From Haloprofundus marisrubri (lineage in GTDB: Archaea; Halobacteriota; Halobacteria; Halobacteriales; Haloferacaceae): a stretch of 64,000 nt of DNA. A program made the translations under genes and the position numbers. Shown piece after piece: positions 25,387 to 34,022 of this stretch. The stretch's first letter is position 1. Every line of letters starts with the position of its first letter. The notes beneath the pieces were generated by a model. It was not told where the DNA came from. It ran no database searches and was given only the letters and a program-made list of their open reading frames with translations. The stretch covers positions 62,001-126,000 of the forward strand of contig NZ_LOPU01000040.1 of assembly GCF_001469955.1 (NCBI RefSeq), read 5' to 3'.

Positions 25387-25647
25387 ATGGCTATTGACGA
25401 ACCCGTGGACAGGTCGGGTGAATCAACGCAGTCCGAGCGGTCACTCCTCACGGCCGAAGACAACGAACTCTCGGAAATGCCCGGTGTCCTGAGTCAGCAG
25501 ACCGACCGACGCATCCTGATTCACCCACTCTCCCACGACGGCCCGATACCAGTGGAGTCATTGGCGGCACAGTTCGCGGCGCCCGGCGCGTCCGAGCCTC
25601 CCGAGCCCCCGGACGGACCCACAGACCGAAAGCAAGAGGGGCCGTGA
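25387..25647 (+). CDS. Hypothetical protein, possibly truncated DUF7344-like winged helix
   Basis: The 86-residue frame has a polar N-terminus, then DRRILIHPLSHDGPIPVESLAAQF, which resembles the first helices of haloarchaeal winged-helix DUF7344 proteins. It ends in a Pro-rich tail. Its stop overlaps the next start (TGATG), so the two are coupled. The C-terminal half of the expected domain is missing, so it may be shortened. Confidence 0.55.
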   Translation: MAIDEPVDRSGESTQSERSLLTAEDNELSEMPGVLSQQTDRRILIHPLSHDGPIPVESLAAQFAAPGASEPPEPPDGPTDRKQEGP

Positions 25648-25988
25648 TGACGAGGGAGTCACAGTCGGCAGCGCCGGCGATGGATACGATGCTGGATATC
25701 CTGGCGAACAGGTATCGCCGGCGAGTGCTCGTTGCGCTGCTGGACCACAACCCACAGGACGACGACGAGACGCAGATTCCCGACGACGCGGCCCCGGACG
25801 ACGAAGACCCAGAAGAGCTACTGCTCCAAATGCGCCACGTCCACCTTCCCAAACTAGAGGAAGCGGGATTCATCGAGTGGGATCAGGAGACGAACAGTGT
25901 CACGAAAGGCCCACAGTTCGAGGAGATTCGGCCGTTACTGGAGTTGATGGCCAACCACGGCGACGAGTTGCCCGACGACTGGCTCTGA
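25647..25988 (+). CDS. DUF7344-type winged-helix regulator
   Basis: The 113-residue protein (ATG at 25647; GTG at 25644 is possible) has an N-terminal helix-turn-helix pattern (DTMLDILANRYRRRVLVALLDH), an acidic loop, then LLLQMRHVHLPKLEEAGFIEWDQETNSVTKG, the wing region of ArsR-like haloarchaeal regulators. It likely binds DNA as a dimer. It is coupled to the preceding small gene; its target is unknown. Confidence 0.75.
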   Translation: MTRESQSAAPAMDTMLDILANRYRRRVLVALLDHNPQDDDETQIPDDAAPDDEDPEELLLQMRHVHLPKLEEAGFIEWDQETNSVTKGPQFEEIRPLLELMANHGDELPDDWL

Positions 25989-26032
25989 GTCTCTAGCGTC
26001 GTCTCTGTCGTTGCAATCAACGATTAGTTCGA

Positions 26033-26701
26033 TTACACCCGCGCGACGAACCGAACCGGTGCACCGTCACCGTCTCGAATCTTGACGGGGAAGCCTTGCA
26101 GTTCGAGTCGTTTACCGACAAGCACGTCGAGGTTCGTCAGATTCTCTGCGACGAGCACGCCTTCGCCCAACAGTGTTCGATGAACGGGGAACTCCATCCA
26201 TCCCTCCGGTCGCTCCGGCGGTGGAATATCCGGCGTCAGCGTATCCATCGCAATCATCTTCACGCCCCGTTCGACCAACCACTCCGCGAGGTCGACCGAG
26301 AGCCACGGATGTGAGACGTACGTCGGCGTCCCGAACTTCTCCTGCCATCCGGTGTACAGCACGACGATATCGCCCTCTCGAACGTCGCCGTCCGCCGCTT
26401 CGACGTCATTGACGGTTATCTCTCGGGCGTCGTCGACCGAGACGTCGAGGACGACACCTTCGCCGGCGAACCGGTCGAGCGACAACTCGTCTATCGTCGC
26501 GCCGCCCTCTACGAAATGTCGCGGGGCGTCGACGTGGGTCCCGAGGTGGGTCGCCGCCGTGTATCGCTGGACGTTGATTCGGTCTTCGGCGACATCCCGT
26601 ATCGTCTCGAACGTCGGCGCTGGAACCGCCGGCGGATGCGGCATCTCCTCTGAGAACGGCTGTGAAAGGTCGACCCACCGATTCTCGTTTTCGTCGCTCA
26701 T
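26033..26701 (-). CDS. Cyclase family protein (kynurenine-formamidase-like hydrolase)
   Basis: The 222-residue protein has the metal motif HLGTHVDAPRHF (about 52-63) of the cyclase/KynB family and the segment GDIVVLYTGW. Members hydrolyse N-formyl amides or lactones using divalent metal. It overlaps the upstream dehydrogenase gene by 4 bp (ATGA), so the two form an operon. Its substrate is probably an intermediate of the same acid-degradation block, but this is inference. Confidence 0.87.
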   Translation of the reverse strand: MSDENENRWVDLSQPFSEEMPHPPAVPAPTFETIRDVAEDRINVQRYTAATHLGTHVDAPRHFVEGGATIDELSLDRFAGEGVVLDVSVDDAREITVNDVEAADGDVREGDIVVLYTGWQEKFGTPTYVSHPWLSVDLAEWLVERGVKMIAMDTLTPDIPPPERPEGWMEFPVHRTLLGEGVLVAENLTNLDVLVGKRLELQGFPVKIRDGDGAPVRFVARV

Positions 26702-27576
26702 GGCTCCGATCCGAGCGCCTCGTACAGTTTCACGACGGCCGAGGCGTCCAACTCACCGTACCCCATCGCTTCACCGACGCGGTAGAGACCGCTGCCGCCG
26801 CCCAAGAGCAGCGGAACGTCGTTGTCGGCGGCGAACGACTCGGCCAACGAGACGTCTTTGCGCATCAGTGATAGCGTGAACTCGGAGTCGTACTCGTCGG
26901 GGATGACGAACCGCTCCATATCCCGGTCGAGCGCGTACGACGCTCCCGACGAGTCCGCGAGCGTCTCGGCGAACGTCTCGTCGTCGACTCCGGCCGCTCG
27001 CGCCATCGACAGCGCCTCGAACAGCACCAACTGGTTGAGGCCGAGTACGTAGTTGTTCACCACTTTCAGCGTCACGCCGACACCCGTCGGCCCGACGTGG
27101 TGAATCGTCTCGCTGATGGTCTCCAACACGGGGCGGACGCGTTCGACCGTTTCGTCGGACCCGCCGACGAGAACGGTGAGCGTCCCCTTCTCGGCGTTGC
27201 GTGCGCCGCCGCTGACGGGCGCGTCGAGGAATTCGACGTCGGCGGCCTCGCAAGCGTCGGCGACGCGTTCGGACGCCCCCGGAGAGACGGTGCTCGTATC
27301 GACGAGTACGTCCCCCGACGCCATCCCGCTCAGGACACCATCCTCACCCAGCGTCGCCGCGTGTAACGCACCATCGCTCGGCAACGAGAGGAAGACGATA
27401 TCGGCCCGTTCTCCGACGTCAGCTCCCGAATCGGCCGCTGTCGCGCCCTGTTGTTCGAGCGCTTCGACCCGTGCCGGGTCGATGTCGAAGACGACGATAT
27501 CGTACGCTTCGGCCAGTACCTCGGCGATTCGACCGCCGATGTTTCCTAATCCGACGACGCCGACGGTTTCCGACAT
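26698..27576 (-). CDS. NAD(P)-dependent beta-hydroxyacid dehydrogenase (HIBADH family)
   Basis: The start MSETVGVVGLGNIGGRIAE at 27576 puts the Rossmann GxGxxG (GLGNIGG) at residues 7-13, as normal; the longer upstream start is unconserved. Other family marks are SLPSDGA, DTSTVSPG, the substrate motif DAPVSGGARNAEKG and the catalytic Lys in TLKVVNNY. At 292 residues it is typical of 3-hydroxyisobutyrate/tartronate-semialdehyde reductase-like enzymes. It is followed by the cyclase-family gene and diverges from a second HIBADH-family gene. Confidence 0.9.
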   Translation of the reverse strand: MSETVGVVGLGNIGGRIAEVLAEAYDIVVFDIDPARVEALEQQGATAADSGADVGERADIVFLSLPSDGALHAATLGEDGVLSGMASGDVLVDTSTVSPGASERVADACEAADVEFLDAPVSGGARNAEKGTLTVLVGGSDETVERVRPVLETISETIHHVGPTGVGVTLKVVNNYVLGLNQLVLFEALSMARAAGVDDETFAETLADSSGASYALDRDMERFVIPDEYDSEFTLSLMRKDVSLAESFAADNDVPLLLGGGSGLYRVGEAMGYGELDASAVVKLYEALGSEP

Positions 27577-27830
27577 AGTCACTCCTCCGCCCGTCGTCGG
27601 TTCGCCGTTCGCTGTTTCCTCGTTGTCCATCGTCCGCTACCCGTCGCCTCGCGAAGCGTTTCGCTACGGTAATCGCTCATGTGCAGTGATACACGTTGTC
27701 ACGTGTCGGATATTGAATCTTCGTATCACGGCCTGCCGCACCGGAAGCGTTGAATCACCCGCGGGCCGACTACGGGCGACAGCCTCCGCGGGGCGTGGAG
27801 TTAAGACGGTCCGGTGAGGGTAATCGACGT

Positions 27831-28703
27831 ATGGTAGCCGTTGGAGTCATCGGACTCGGCCAGATGGGCGGCCCGATAACTGAACATCTCCTCACAGACC
27901 ACGACGTGACCGTCTTCGACCTCGACCGCAGCGCCGTCGACCGACTGGCGGCCGACGGAGCGACACCGGCAGAGACCGCCGCCGACGCCGTCGCCGGTGT
28001 CGACGTGGTCTTTCTCTCGCTGCCGACCCCGGACATCGTCGAAGCCGTCGTCGAAGAGACTGCGACGGCGTTCGACTCCGGGTCGGTTCTCGTCGACCTC
28101 TCTACCTCGACGCCGTCGACGACAGGCCGCGTCGCGGAACTCCTCGCCGACCACGACGTCGACGTTCTCGGTGCGCCGGTCAGTGGAGGGCCTTCGGGTG
28201 CGGAAGCCGGAACGCTCTCGGTGATGGTCGGCGGCGACGAGGCAGTGTACGAGGCCACTCTCCCGATTTTCGAGTCGTTCGCCTCGGACGTGTTCCACGT
28301 CGGCGACCAACCGGGTCACGGCCACGCAGTGAAACTACTGAACAACTATCTCTCGTTTGCGGGCTTTCTGGCGACCTCCGAGGCGGTCGCACTCGGTCGC
28401 TCGGCCGGACTCGACGGCGAGACGCTCGTCGACGTGTTCAGCGCCGGCAGCGGGCGCAACAGCGCCACGGAGCAGAAGTTCCCCGAGTACGTGCTGCCAG
28501 AGGCGTACGACATGGGTTTCTCGCTCGAACTGATGGAGAAAGACATCCGTCTGTTTCAGGAGTTCGCGGAGGCGAACGACGCCTCCGCACTGCTCGGCGG
28601 CGTCGTCCGCAATCTGGTCGGCTACGCGCGGGCCCAACAGGGTGGCGACGCCGACATGACTCGCGCCTACGAGTTCGTCGAACGACAGATGACTCGGAGA
28701 TAG
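27831..28703 (+). CDS. NAD(P)-dependent beta-hydroxyacid dehydrogenase (HIBADH family), second copy
   Basis: The ATG at 27831 starts MVAVGVIGLGQMGGPITE, with the Rossmann motif at the N-terminus; upstream codons are not conserved. The family signatures LSLPTPD, DLSTSTPS, GAPVSGGPSGAEAG and KLLNNYL with the catalytic Lys are present. The protein has 290 residues. It shares the fold and motifs of the divergent gene at 26698-27576 but is clearly different in sequence, suggesting paralogues with different substrates. Its last codons are repeated twice downstream (see 28682-28768). Confidence 0.9.
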   Translation: MVAVGVIGLGQMGGPITEHLLTDHDVTVFDLDRSAVDRLAADGATPAETAADAVAGVDVVFLSLPTPDIVEAVVEETATAFDSGSVLVDLSTSTPSTTGRVAELLADHDVDVLGAPVSGGPSGAEAGTLSVMVGGDEAVYEATLPIFESFASDVFHVGDQPGHGHAVKLLNNYLSFAGFLATSEAVALGRSAGLDGETLVDVFSAGSGRNSATEQKFPEYVLPEAYDMGFSLELMEKDIRLFQEFAEANDASALLGGVVRNLVGYARAQQGGDADMTRAYEFVERQMTRR

Positions 28704-28768
28704 CGTTCCGTCGGACGACAGATGACTCGGACGTAGGTTTTCCCCGACGATAGATAACACGGAGATAG
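28682..28768 (+). repeat. Triplicated 22-bp unit at the 3' end of a gene
   Basis: ACGACAGATGACTCGGAGATAG (28682-28703) ends the HIBADH-like gene. It is repeated with changes at 28715-28736 and more diverged at 28747-28768, spaced 33 and 32 bp. The copies run up to the promoter region of the next gene. Confidence 0.7.
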
Positions 28769-28808
28769 ATTTTTACCCTCCATCCGTAATCGTTCGTACG
28801 AGACAACT

Positions 28809-29696
28809 ATGACGAGTCCAATCACGGGTGTCGTCGCGCCAGTGGTAACGCCGATAAACGACCAAGGGAACCTCGCGCCCGACCGAGTCGCCGACAGCGT
28901 CGCGTTCACGATGGAGTGTGGCTGTCACGCCGTCGTCGCCTCCGGAACCGGTGTCCAAGAGACCGCCGCACTCGCGCCCGATGAACGGAAGACGCTGATT
29001 AGCGAAACCGTCGCCGCCGTCGACGGCGAAGTTCCCGTCCTCGCGGGCGTCTCGTATCCTGCCCAGTCGGTCGTCTCCGACCTCGTCTCGCACGCCGAGG
29101 AAGAGGGCGTCGACGGCCTGCTCGCCATGCCGCCGTGGGGAATGCCGCCGAGTCACGACGCTATCGTCCGCTACTACGAGGCCATCGCCGAGGAGACGGA
29201 GCTCCCGATTCTCGTCTACAACAACCCCGCTGTCACGGTCGATATGGCCAAAGAAACGATGCGCGACGTCGCCCGCATCGACGGCGTCGACTACGTCAAG
29301 GAGAGTTCGCGGGACTGGCAGAAAGTCGGCTGGCTCCTCGAACGCATCCACCACGAAGGCCACGCGGAGGTGTTCACGACTATGGACGTTCTCCTTTCGA
29401 CGTTGCAGGCCGGCGGGTCGGGCGCGGTCATCCCCGCGCCGGCGACGGTGCCCGCGATGCGCGTCTACGATGCCTACCAGTCCGGCGACGTAGAGTCGGC
29501 CGTCGCCGCCCAGCGCAGTTTCGGGACGTTCCCCCCGGACGAGGTGTCGACCGGACTCACCGCCGTCTGCAAGACCGCGACGCGTCTCTCGGGCGTCGAC
29601 GTCGGTTCGCCGCGGCCGCCGTACGACGACGTCGGCGAGGAGGGTCGCGAAGCTATCGACGCGTGGCTCGACGAGCAGGACGTTCCGAAACTGTAA
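28809..29696 (+). CDS. Dihydrodipicolinate synthase (DapA) family aldolase/lyase
   Basis: The 295-residue protein has the N-acetylneuraminate lyase/DapA TIM-barrel layout. The Schiff-base lysine is Lys164 (YVKESS), the hydroxyl-bearing Tyr137 lies in VYNNPAV, and the substrate loop GTGVQE replaces the GTTGE of true DapA. The altered loop argues against lysine biosynthesis and for a catabolic pyruvate aldolase or a decarboxylase/dehydratase. It is downstream of the HIBADH-like gene and convergent with the hydrolase gene at 29715. Confidence 0.87.
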   Translation: MTSPITGVVAPVVTPINDQGNLAPDRVADSVAFTMECGCHAVVASGTGVQETAALAPDERKTLISETVAAVDGEVPVLAGVSYPAQSVVSDLVSHAEEEGVDGLLAMPPWGMPPSHDAIVRYYEAIAEETELPILVYNNPAVTVDMAKETMRDVARIDGVDYVKESSRDWQKVGWLLERIHHEGHAEVFTTMDVLLSTLQAGGSGAVIPAPATVPAMRVYDAYQSGDVESAVAAQRSFGTFPPDEVSTGLTAVCKTATRLSGVDVGSPRPPYDDVGEEGREAIDAWLDEQDVPKL

Positions 29697-29714
29697 CAGC
29701 GGCCACTACGACGC

Positions 29715-30620
29715 TCAGTCCGCAGCGATTTGTTCCAGTATCGGTTCCAAATACTCTTTTAATCGAGTTGGATTCTCGACCATCGGGAAGTGGCCGAGTT
29801 CGGTCATCTCCTCGAACTGCGCACCGTCTATTTCGTCGGCGACGCGGCGCGTATCCTCCGGTGCCGCCGAGTAGTCGTACTCGCCGGTGAGCAGATAGAC
29901 GCCCACGTCGTCGGTGTCTATCTCGTCTAACGTCCCGCGCGCGTCCCAGTCCTCGGCGTAGAAATGCAGGTCGCCGGTGTAGACGCCGTCGCCGCCCTGA
30001 CTGTAGAGCCACCACGACTCCCGTTTCAGTCGCTCGGGGCTCTGCGGCGCTTGGAGGCCGTACACCCACTCGGGACGGACGACTTCCTGATTCACGTGCG
30101 GGTGGTCGAGGTAGCCGATATCCCGCGTCGGTGCGTGTGCAGTCGACTCCAACCCGACGACCGCACGAACGTCGTCGGCGTAGTTCCGGGCGAGTTCGAG
30201 TACGATAGCGCCGCCCATCGAACAGCCGACGACGGCGGGCGAGTCGAGGCCGAGCGTTCGGACGAACGTGGCGACGAATCCGGCGTAGAAGTCGGTCTTC
30301 AGTCGGTAGTCCTCGGTCCACCAGTCGCTCGTCGTCGGCGGGAGCGTCTGGCCGTGCCACGGCATGTCGAACGCGTAGACGGTGTACTGCTCCAGCACGT
30401 CCGGGTCGTTCAGGAGGTGGCGAAACTGTCGGGAGTCCGCGCCCGCGGTGTGTAGACAGACCAACGGCACGTCACCGTCGCCGGCGACCTCGTAGTAGGT
30501 TCGGTACTTCTCGCCGTCGAACTCCAACCAGACGTACCGGGCCTCGATTGGTTCGTGGTCGCCGTGATCGAACTCGTCGGGGGTCGCCGCACCGTCACCG
30601 TCACCGTTGTTGTCACTCAT
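29715..30620 (-). CDS. Alpha/beta hydrolase
   Basis: The 301-residue protein has an alpha/beta-hydrolase core: strand plus oxyanion turn VCLHTAGADSRQF, nucleophile elbow VGCSMGGAI with Ser, an acid in LLTGEYDYSA and His in TELGHFPM. The MPWHGQT segment is typical of meta-cleavage-product/haloperoxidase-like hydrolases. It overlaps the end of the upstream SCP2-like gene and probably shares its transcript. The substrate is likely an ester or C-C bond in the local acid pathway; this is inferred from context. Confidence 0.87.
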   Translation of the reverse strand: MSDNNGDGDGAATPDEFDHGDHEPIEARYVWLEFDGEKYRTYYEVAGDGDVPLVCLHTAGADSRQFRHLLNDPDVLEQYTVYAFDMPWHGQTLPPTTSDWWTEDYRLKTDFYAGFVATFVRTLGLDSPAVVGCSMGGAIVLELARNYADDVRAVVGLESTAHAPTRDIGYLDHPHVNQEVVRPEWVYGLQAPQSPERLKRESWWLYSQGGDGVYTGDLHFYAEDWDARGTLDEIDTDDVGVYLLTGEYDYSAAPEDTRRVADEIDGAQFEEMTELGHFPMVENPTRLKEYLEPILEQIAAD

Positions 30621-30996
30621 CGTCGACCTCCCGGAACACCTCGAGCGTCCGCTTCAGCGCCCTGAGGTGTTGTATCGCGGTCTTCAGGTCGCCCTCCAGT
30701 ACGAGGTCGCCGCGGAGCCACGCCCCCAGCAGGTCGTGGTACGGCGCTGGCGGCGTCTCCGAGAGCATCTGCTGCCACACCGTCTCGGGTGCGCGGAGCG
30801 CGAACGCCCACGAGACGAGTTCGGGGTCGTCGTAGACGGTGAGTTCGCCTTCGTCGACGCCGAACGCGCACGCCGTCTCGCCGAAATCGAATCGAATCGT
30901 CGTCGAGAACGCGCGACTGGCCCGTGCGAACTGCTCGTCGGCGGCGAGTGCCGTGGCCGCCGATTCGACCCACTCCTCGCTGGGAAACGATGACAT
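30613..30996 (-). CDS. SCP2-like (sterol carrier) domain protein
   Basis: The start MSSFPSEEWVESAATAL at 30996 gives 127 residues. The pattern (FDFGETACAFGVDEGELTVYDD, then WAFALRAPETVWQQML, then GDLVLEGDLKTAIQHLRALK) is that of stand-alone SCP2-like proteins, which bind hydrophobic ligands. It overlaps the downstream hydrolase gene by 8 bp. A ligand-binding or substrate-carrier role for the hydrolase is plausible but unproven. Confidence 0.7.
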   Translation of the reverse strand: MSSFPSEEWVESAATALAADEQFARASRAFSTTIRFDFGETACAFGVDEGELTVYDDPELVSWAFALRAPETVWQQMLSETPPAPYHDLLGAWLRGDLVLEGDLKTAIQHLRALKRTLEVFREVDDE

Positions 30997-31078
30997 ACCG
31001 TACACGTCCGGCGAACGGATAGTCAATCTTCCGCCTGCCGAGGAGTTCCGGCGTCGCTGAGGTGATTTTTCCCTCGAC

Positions 31079-31693
31079 TCAGGCCGCGTCGGCACCGGCC
31101 ACGTGGACGGGTCCACGCGGTTCGTACTCCATGCGTGTGGCGACGGCGTCCGCTATCTCGTCGCCGAACTCGCGGCGGACGACGTGAAACGCTAAGTCGA
31201 GTCCGGAGGTGACGCCGCCGGCGGTCACCACGTCGCCGTCGTCGACGACGCGAGCGTCGACGACTTCCGCGCCCGACTCCCGAAGGTCGTCTTTGGCGCT
31301 GGCGTGCGTAATCGCCGGCCGTCCATCGGTGATTCTCCCCCGAGCGAGCAACATCCCGCCCGTACAGACGCCCGCGACGGCGACACCCTCGTCGTAGAGG
31401 TCGGCAATCGTTTCGGGGATGACTCCTCGTTCGGCCTCCGCCCACGCGCCCGTCTCGCCACGACTGGCCCACTGTCCACCGGGGACGAGCACCAAGTCGG
31501 GAGATAGTTCGTCGAGGCGGTGGTCGACGCCGATACGGACGCCGTGGCTGGCGGTCACTTCGTCGACGTCGTCTACGGTACACAGCGTCACCGTGAGGTC
31601 CGCTCCGCTGTCTCGGGCGTTGTCAAACACCTCGAACGGTGCGATGGCGTCGAGTTCGTCGACACCCTCGAAGAGAACGATTGCGATATCCAT
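31079..31693 (-). CDS. DJ-1/PfpI family protein
   Basis: The ATG at 31693 starts MDIAIVLFEGVDELDAIAPFEV, typical of the DJ-1/PfpI class I glutamine-amidotransferase-like fold. The nucleophile elbow VAGVCTGGMLLAR contains the conserved Cys (about residue 105), and GVTSGLDLAFHVV supplies the GxTSG motif near the C-terminus. The protein has 204 residues. Members include proteases, isonitrile hydratases and glyoxalase-like enzymes; which one cannot be told. The gene sits 76 bp downstream of the TRAP permease gene on the same strand. Confidence 0.85.
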   Translation of the reverse strand: MDIAIVLFEGVDELDAIAPFEVFDNARDSGADLTVTLCTVDDVDEVTASHGVRIGVDHRLDELSPDLVLVPGGQWASRGETGAWAEAERGVIPETIADLYDEGVAVAGVCTGGMLLARGRITDGRPAITHASAKDDLRESGAEVVDARVVDDGDVVTAGGVTSGLDLAFHVVRREFGDEIADAVATRMEYEPRGPVHVAGADAA

Positions 31694-31769
31694 GCGTACA
31701 ACTACCGCGGCAAGAAGAAAACTGTTCGCCCGAAAAGGCGGCAACTGGACGGCCGACTGTGCGCTTTTG

Positions 31770-33884
31770 CTACTCTCGTTTCGCACCTCCGCCTATCTGC
31801 GGTCGTCCGTCACCGGACAGTCCGAGCGCGCTCCGCAGGACGCCGACAGGGTCCGGCCGGCCAGCGAACGCCTGAACGATGTACATGGCGACGAGAACCC
31901 CTAGCGCGAACAGCTGAATCGTCGGCGAGGGGTGGACCATCGTGACGAGTCCGAGGGCGGCGTAGACGACCCGGGCGGGGAGCGTGATAGCTTTCCCGAA
32001 CGCGAACGGGTAGTTGATGCCGTGAATCATCGCTATCGCACCCATCATTGCGAACGCCCCGGACGTCAGCGCCACCGAGTCGAACGTCCCGGAGACGACT
32101 TCGGGGTGGTAGATGAAGGTGAACGGCAGGACGAACAGCGGTGCCGAGATTTTGATGGCTTCCCAGCAGCTCTTCCAGAAGTCCGCCCCGGCGATACCAC
32201 AGGCCACCGCGACGCAGGTCGCAATCGGTGGCGTAAGCCCCGCCAGAATCGCGGCGTAGAACACGAAGAAGTGTCCCGCCAGCTCCGGCAGGAAGAACTG
32301 GTTGATGAGCGTCGGCGCGATGAGCAGCGCGACGATGGTGTACGACGCCGTCGTCGGCATCCCCAGTCCGAGGATGATGCAGATAATCATCGCCAGGATG
32401 GCGGCGAGCCAGAGTTGGCCGCCCGCCAACTGCATCAGCGTCAGCGAGATGGACGTCGGCACCCCAGTCGCGGTGAGGATGTCGACGACGCCGTTGATTG
32501 CGCCGAGGATAATCGCCACCGGTGCGAGCACGACGACACCCTCACGTGCGCCGTTGAGCGTCTCCCAGAGGCTGCGGCGGGCCGACTGACCCGTCGTTTC
32601 GTCGCTGACGCCGGCACTCGCCTGCAACAGCGGAATCAGCGTACCTGTGGCCAGCATCGCCGTCGCCGTCCACAGCGCGGCCGTCATCACGGTCACTTGG
32701 ACGATTCCGAGCTGGTAGATGAGGACCGCGAGCGGGATGCCGTACTTCACGCACTCGGTGAGGAACTCCGAGCGCGGCATCGAGTCGGTGATGAGCTTCT
32801 CGGGGTCCGTGTCGTCGAGTTGCGGTACCGAGACGTAGTGGACCGCGATGAAGATGGTCACCACGAGCACCGCCGCCGGAATCAGACCGGCGACGATGAC
32901 GTCGGCGTACGTGATGCCGGTGATGAGCGAGGCCATGATGAACGCGGCCGCACCCATGACCGGCGGCAGCACCTGTCCGGAGGTGGATGCAACGGCTTCG
33001 ATTGCACCCGAGGTTTCGGGCTTCATCCCGTTTCGCTTCATCAGCGGGATGGTGAACGACCCGGTCATGCCGGCGTTAGCGGTCTGACTGCCGTTGACGG
33101 AGCCGATGACCGCCGAGGCCAGTACCGCAGTCTGGGCGATACCGGAGTCGATGTACCGCGCCGAGCGGAACGCTAACCGCATGATGAGGTCGAACGCGCC
33201 GTAGGCTTTCAGGAAGCCGGCGTACAGCAGGAACAACGCAATCCACGCCGCGACGAGTTGCGTCAGGAACCCGAAGAACCCGTCGACGCTGAGCACGAGG
33301 ATACGCATGAGCCTGTCCCAGCCGATGCCGCCGTGTGCGAGCGGTCCCGGCGCGAGCATCCCCCAACGGCCGTAGGCGATGCCGAGTAGGATAATCGAGA
33401 GGAACGTCGTCCCGAACGCCCGCCAGGTGAGATAGATGATGACGAGGGTGAATATCGCCGCCATGTATATCTCGTACTGGAACGCGCGCCCCTGTCGGGT
33501 GACGTACAGCTCTTGGAAGTTCATCACGACGTACACACAGACGATGGCGACGATGATTCCACATATCGTCAGTAACGCCGATTCGAGTCGGTTCCCCGGT
33601 CCGTAGGCCCGTTTTAAGTCGTCGACGAGTCTGTCGCGGCCACCGCCGGCGAGGTCCATCAGTTCGGTGAAGATGAACAGTTCGAGGATGGCCCCGAAGA
33701 AGATGACACCGTACTGTGCCCGCGGCATCATCTGACTCCACGCGTACCAGATGACGATGCCCCAGAAGACGACTGAGAGTAAGATGAGCACGTTGCGCAT
33801 CGACACGAGCTCCGCGTCCCCGGGCTGTTCGGTGTCGAACCCGTCGTTCATTCCCGATTCCGCGCTGTCGGCTGCCTCACTCAC
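31770..33884 (-). CDS. TRAP transporter fused permease (4TM/12TM, DctQM type)
   Basis: The 704-residue protein is highly hydrophobic. A cytoplasmic acidic N-terminus is followed by four-span DctQ-like and twelve-plus-span DctM-like parts in one polypeptide, as in the fused TRAP transporters that use TAXI binding proteins. Marks include IGSVNGSQTANAGMTGSFTI and GLGMPTTASYTIVALL in the M domain. TRAP systems use the sodium or proton gradient to import organic acids. The TAXI-type binding protein is encoded immediately upstream (34023-35120). The C-terminal 100 residues are less conserved. Confidence 0.93.
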   Translation of the reverse strand: MSEAADSAESGMNDGFDTEQPGDAELVSMRNVLILLSVVFWGIVIWYAWSQMMPRAQYGVIFFGAILELFIFTELMDLAGGGRDRLVDDLKRAYGPGNRLESALLTICGIIVAIVCVYVVMNFQELYVTRQGRAFQYEIYMAAIFTLVIIYLTWRAFGTTFLSIILLGIAYGRWGMLAPGPLAHGGIGWDRLMRILVLSVDGFFGFLTQLVAAWIALFLLYAGFLKAYGAFDLIMRLAFRSARYIDSGIAQTAVLASAVIGSVNGSQTANAGMTGSFTIPLMKRNGMKPETSGAIEAVASTSGQVLPPVMGAAAFIMASLITGITYADVIVAGLIPAAVLVVTIFIAVHYVSVPQLDDTDPEKLITDSMPRSEFLTECVKYGIPLAVLIYQLGIVQVTVMTAALWTATAMLATGTLIPLLQASAGVSDETTGQSARRSLWETLNGAREGVVVLAPVAIILGAINGVVDILTATGVPTSISLTLMQLAGGQLWLAAILAMIICIILGLGMPTTASYTIVALLIAPTLINQFFLPELAGHFFVFYAAILAGLTPPIATCVAVACGIAGADFWKSCWEAIKISAPLFVLPFTFIYHPEVVSGTFDSVALTSGAFAMMGAIAMIHGINYPFAFGKAITLPARVVYAALGLVTMVHPSPTIQLFALGVLVAMYIVQAFAGRPDPVGVLRSALGLSGDGRPQIGGGAKRE

Positions 33885-34022
33885 GTTCTCTCACTCCCTC
33901 CGGTGGTCGGTTCGTGTGGCCGTTCACGTTGCCGCCTCGAATTCTGCATGATTAGTAGTCTGGGTCCTGGGTGTAGTATGTTGTGTCTGTATTGCTGAAA
34001 CGTTCGGGCCTGTGAACGGTGT

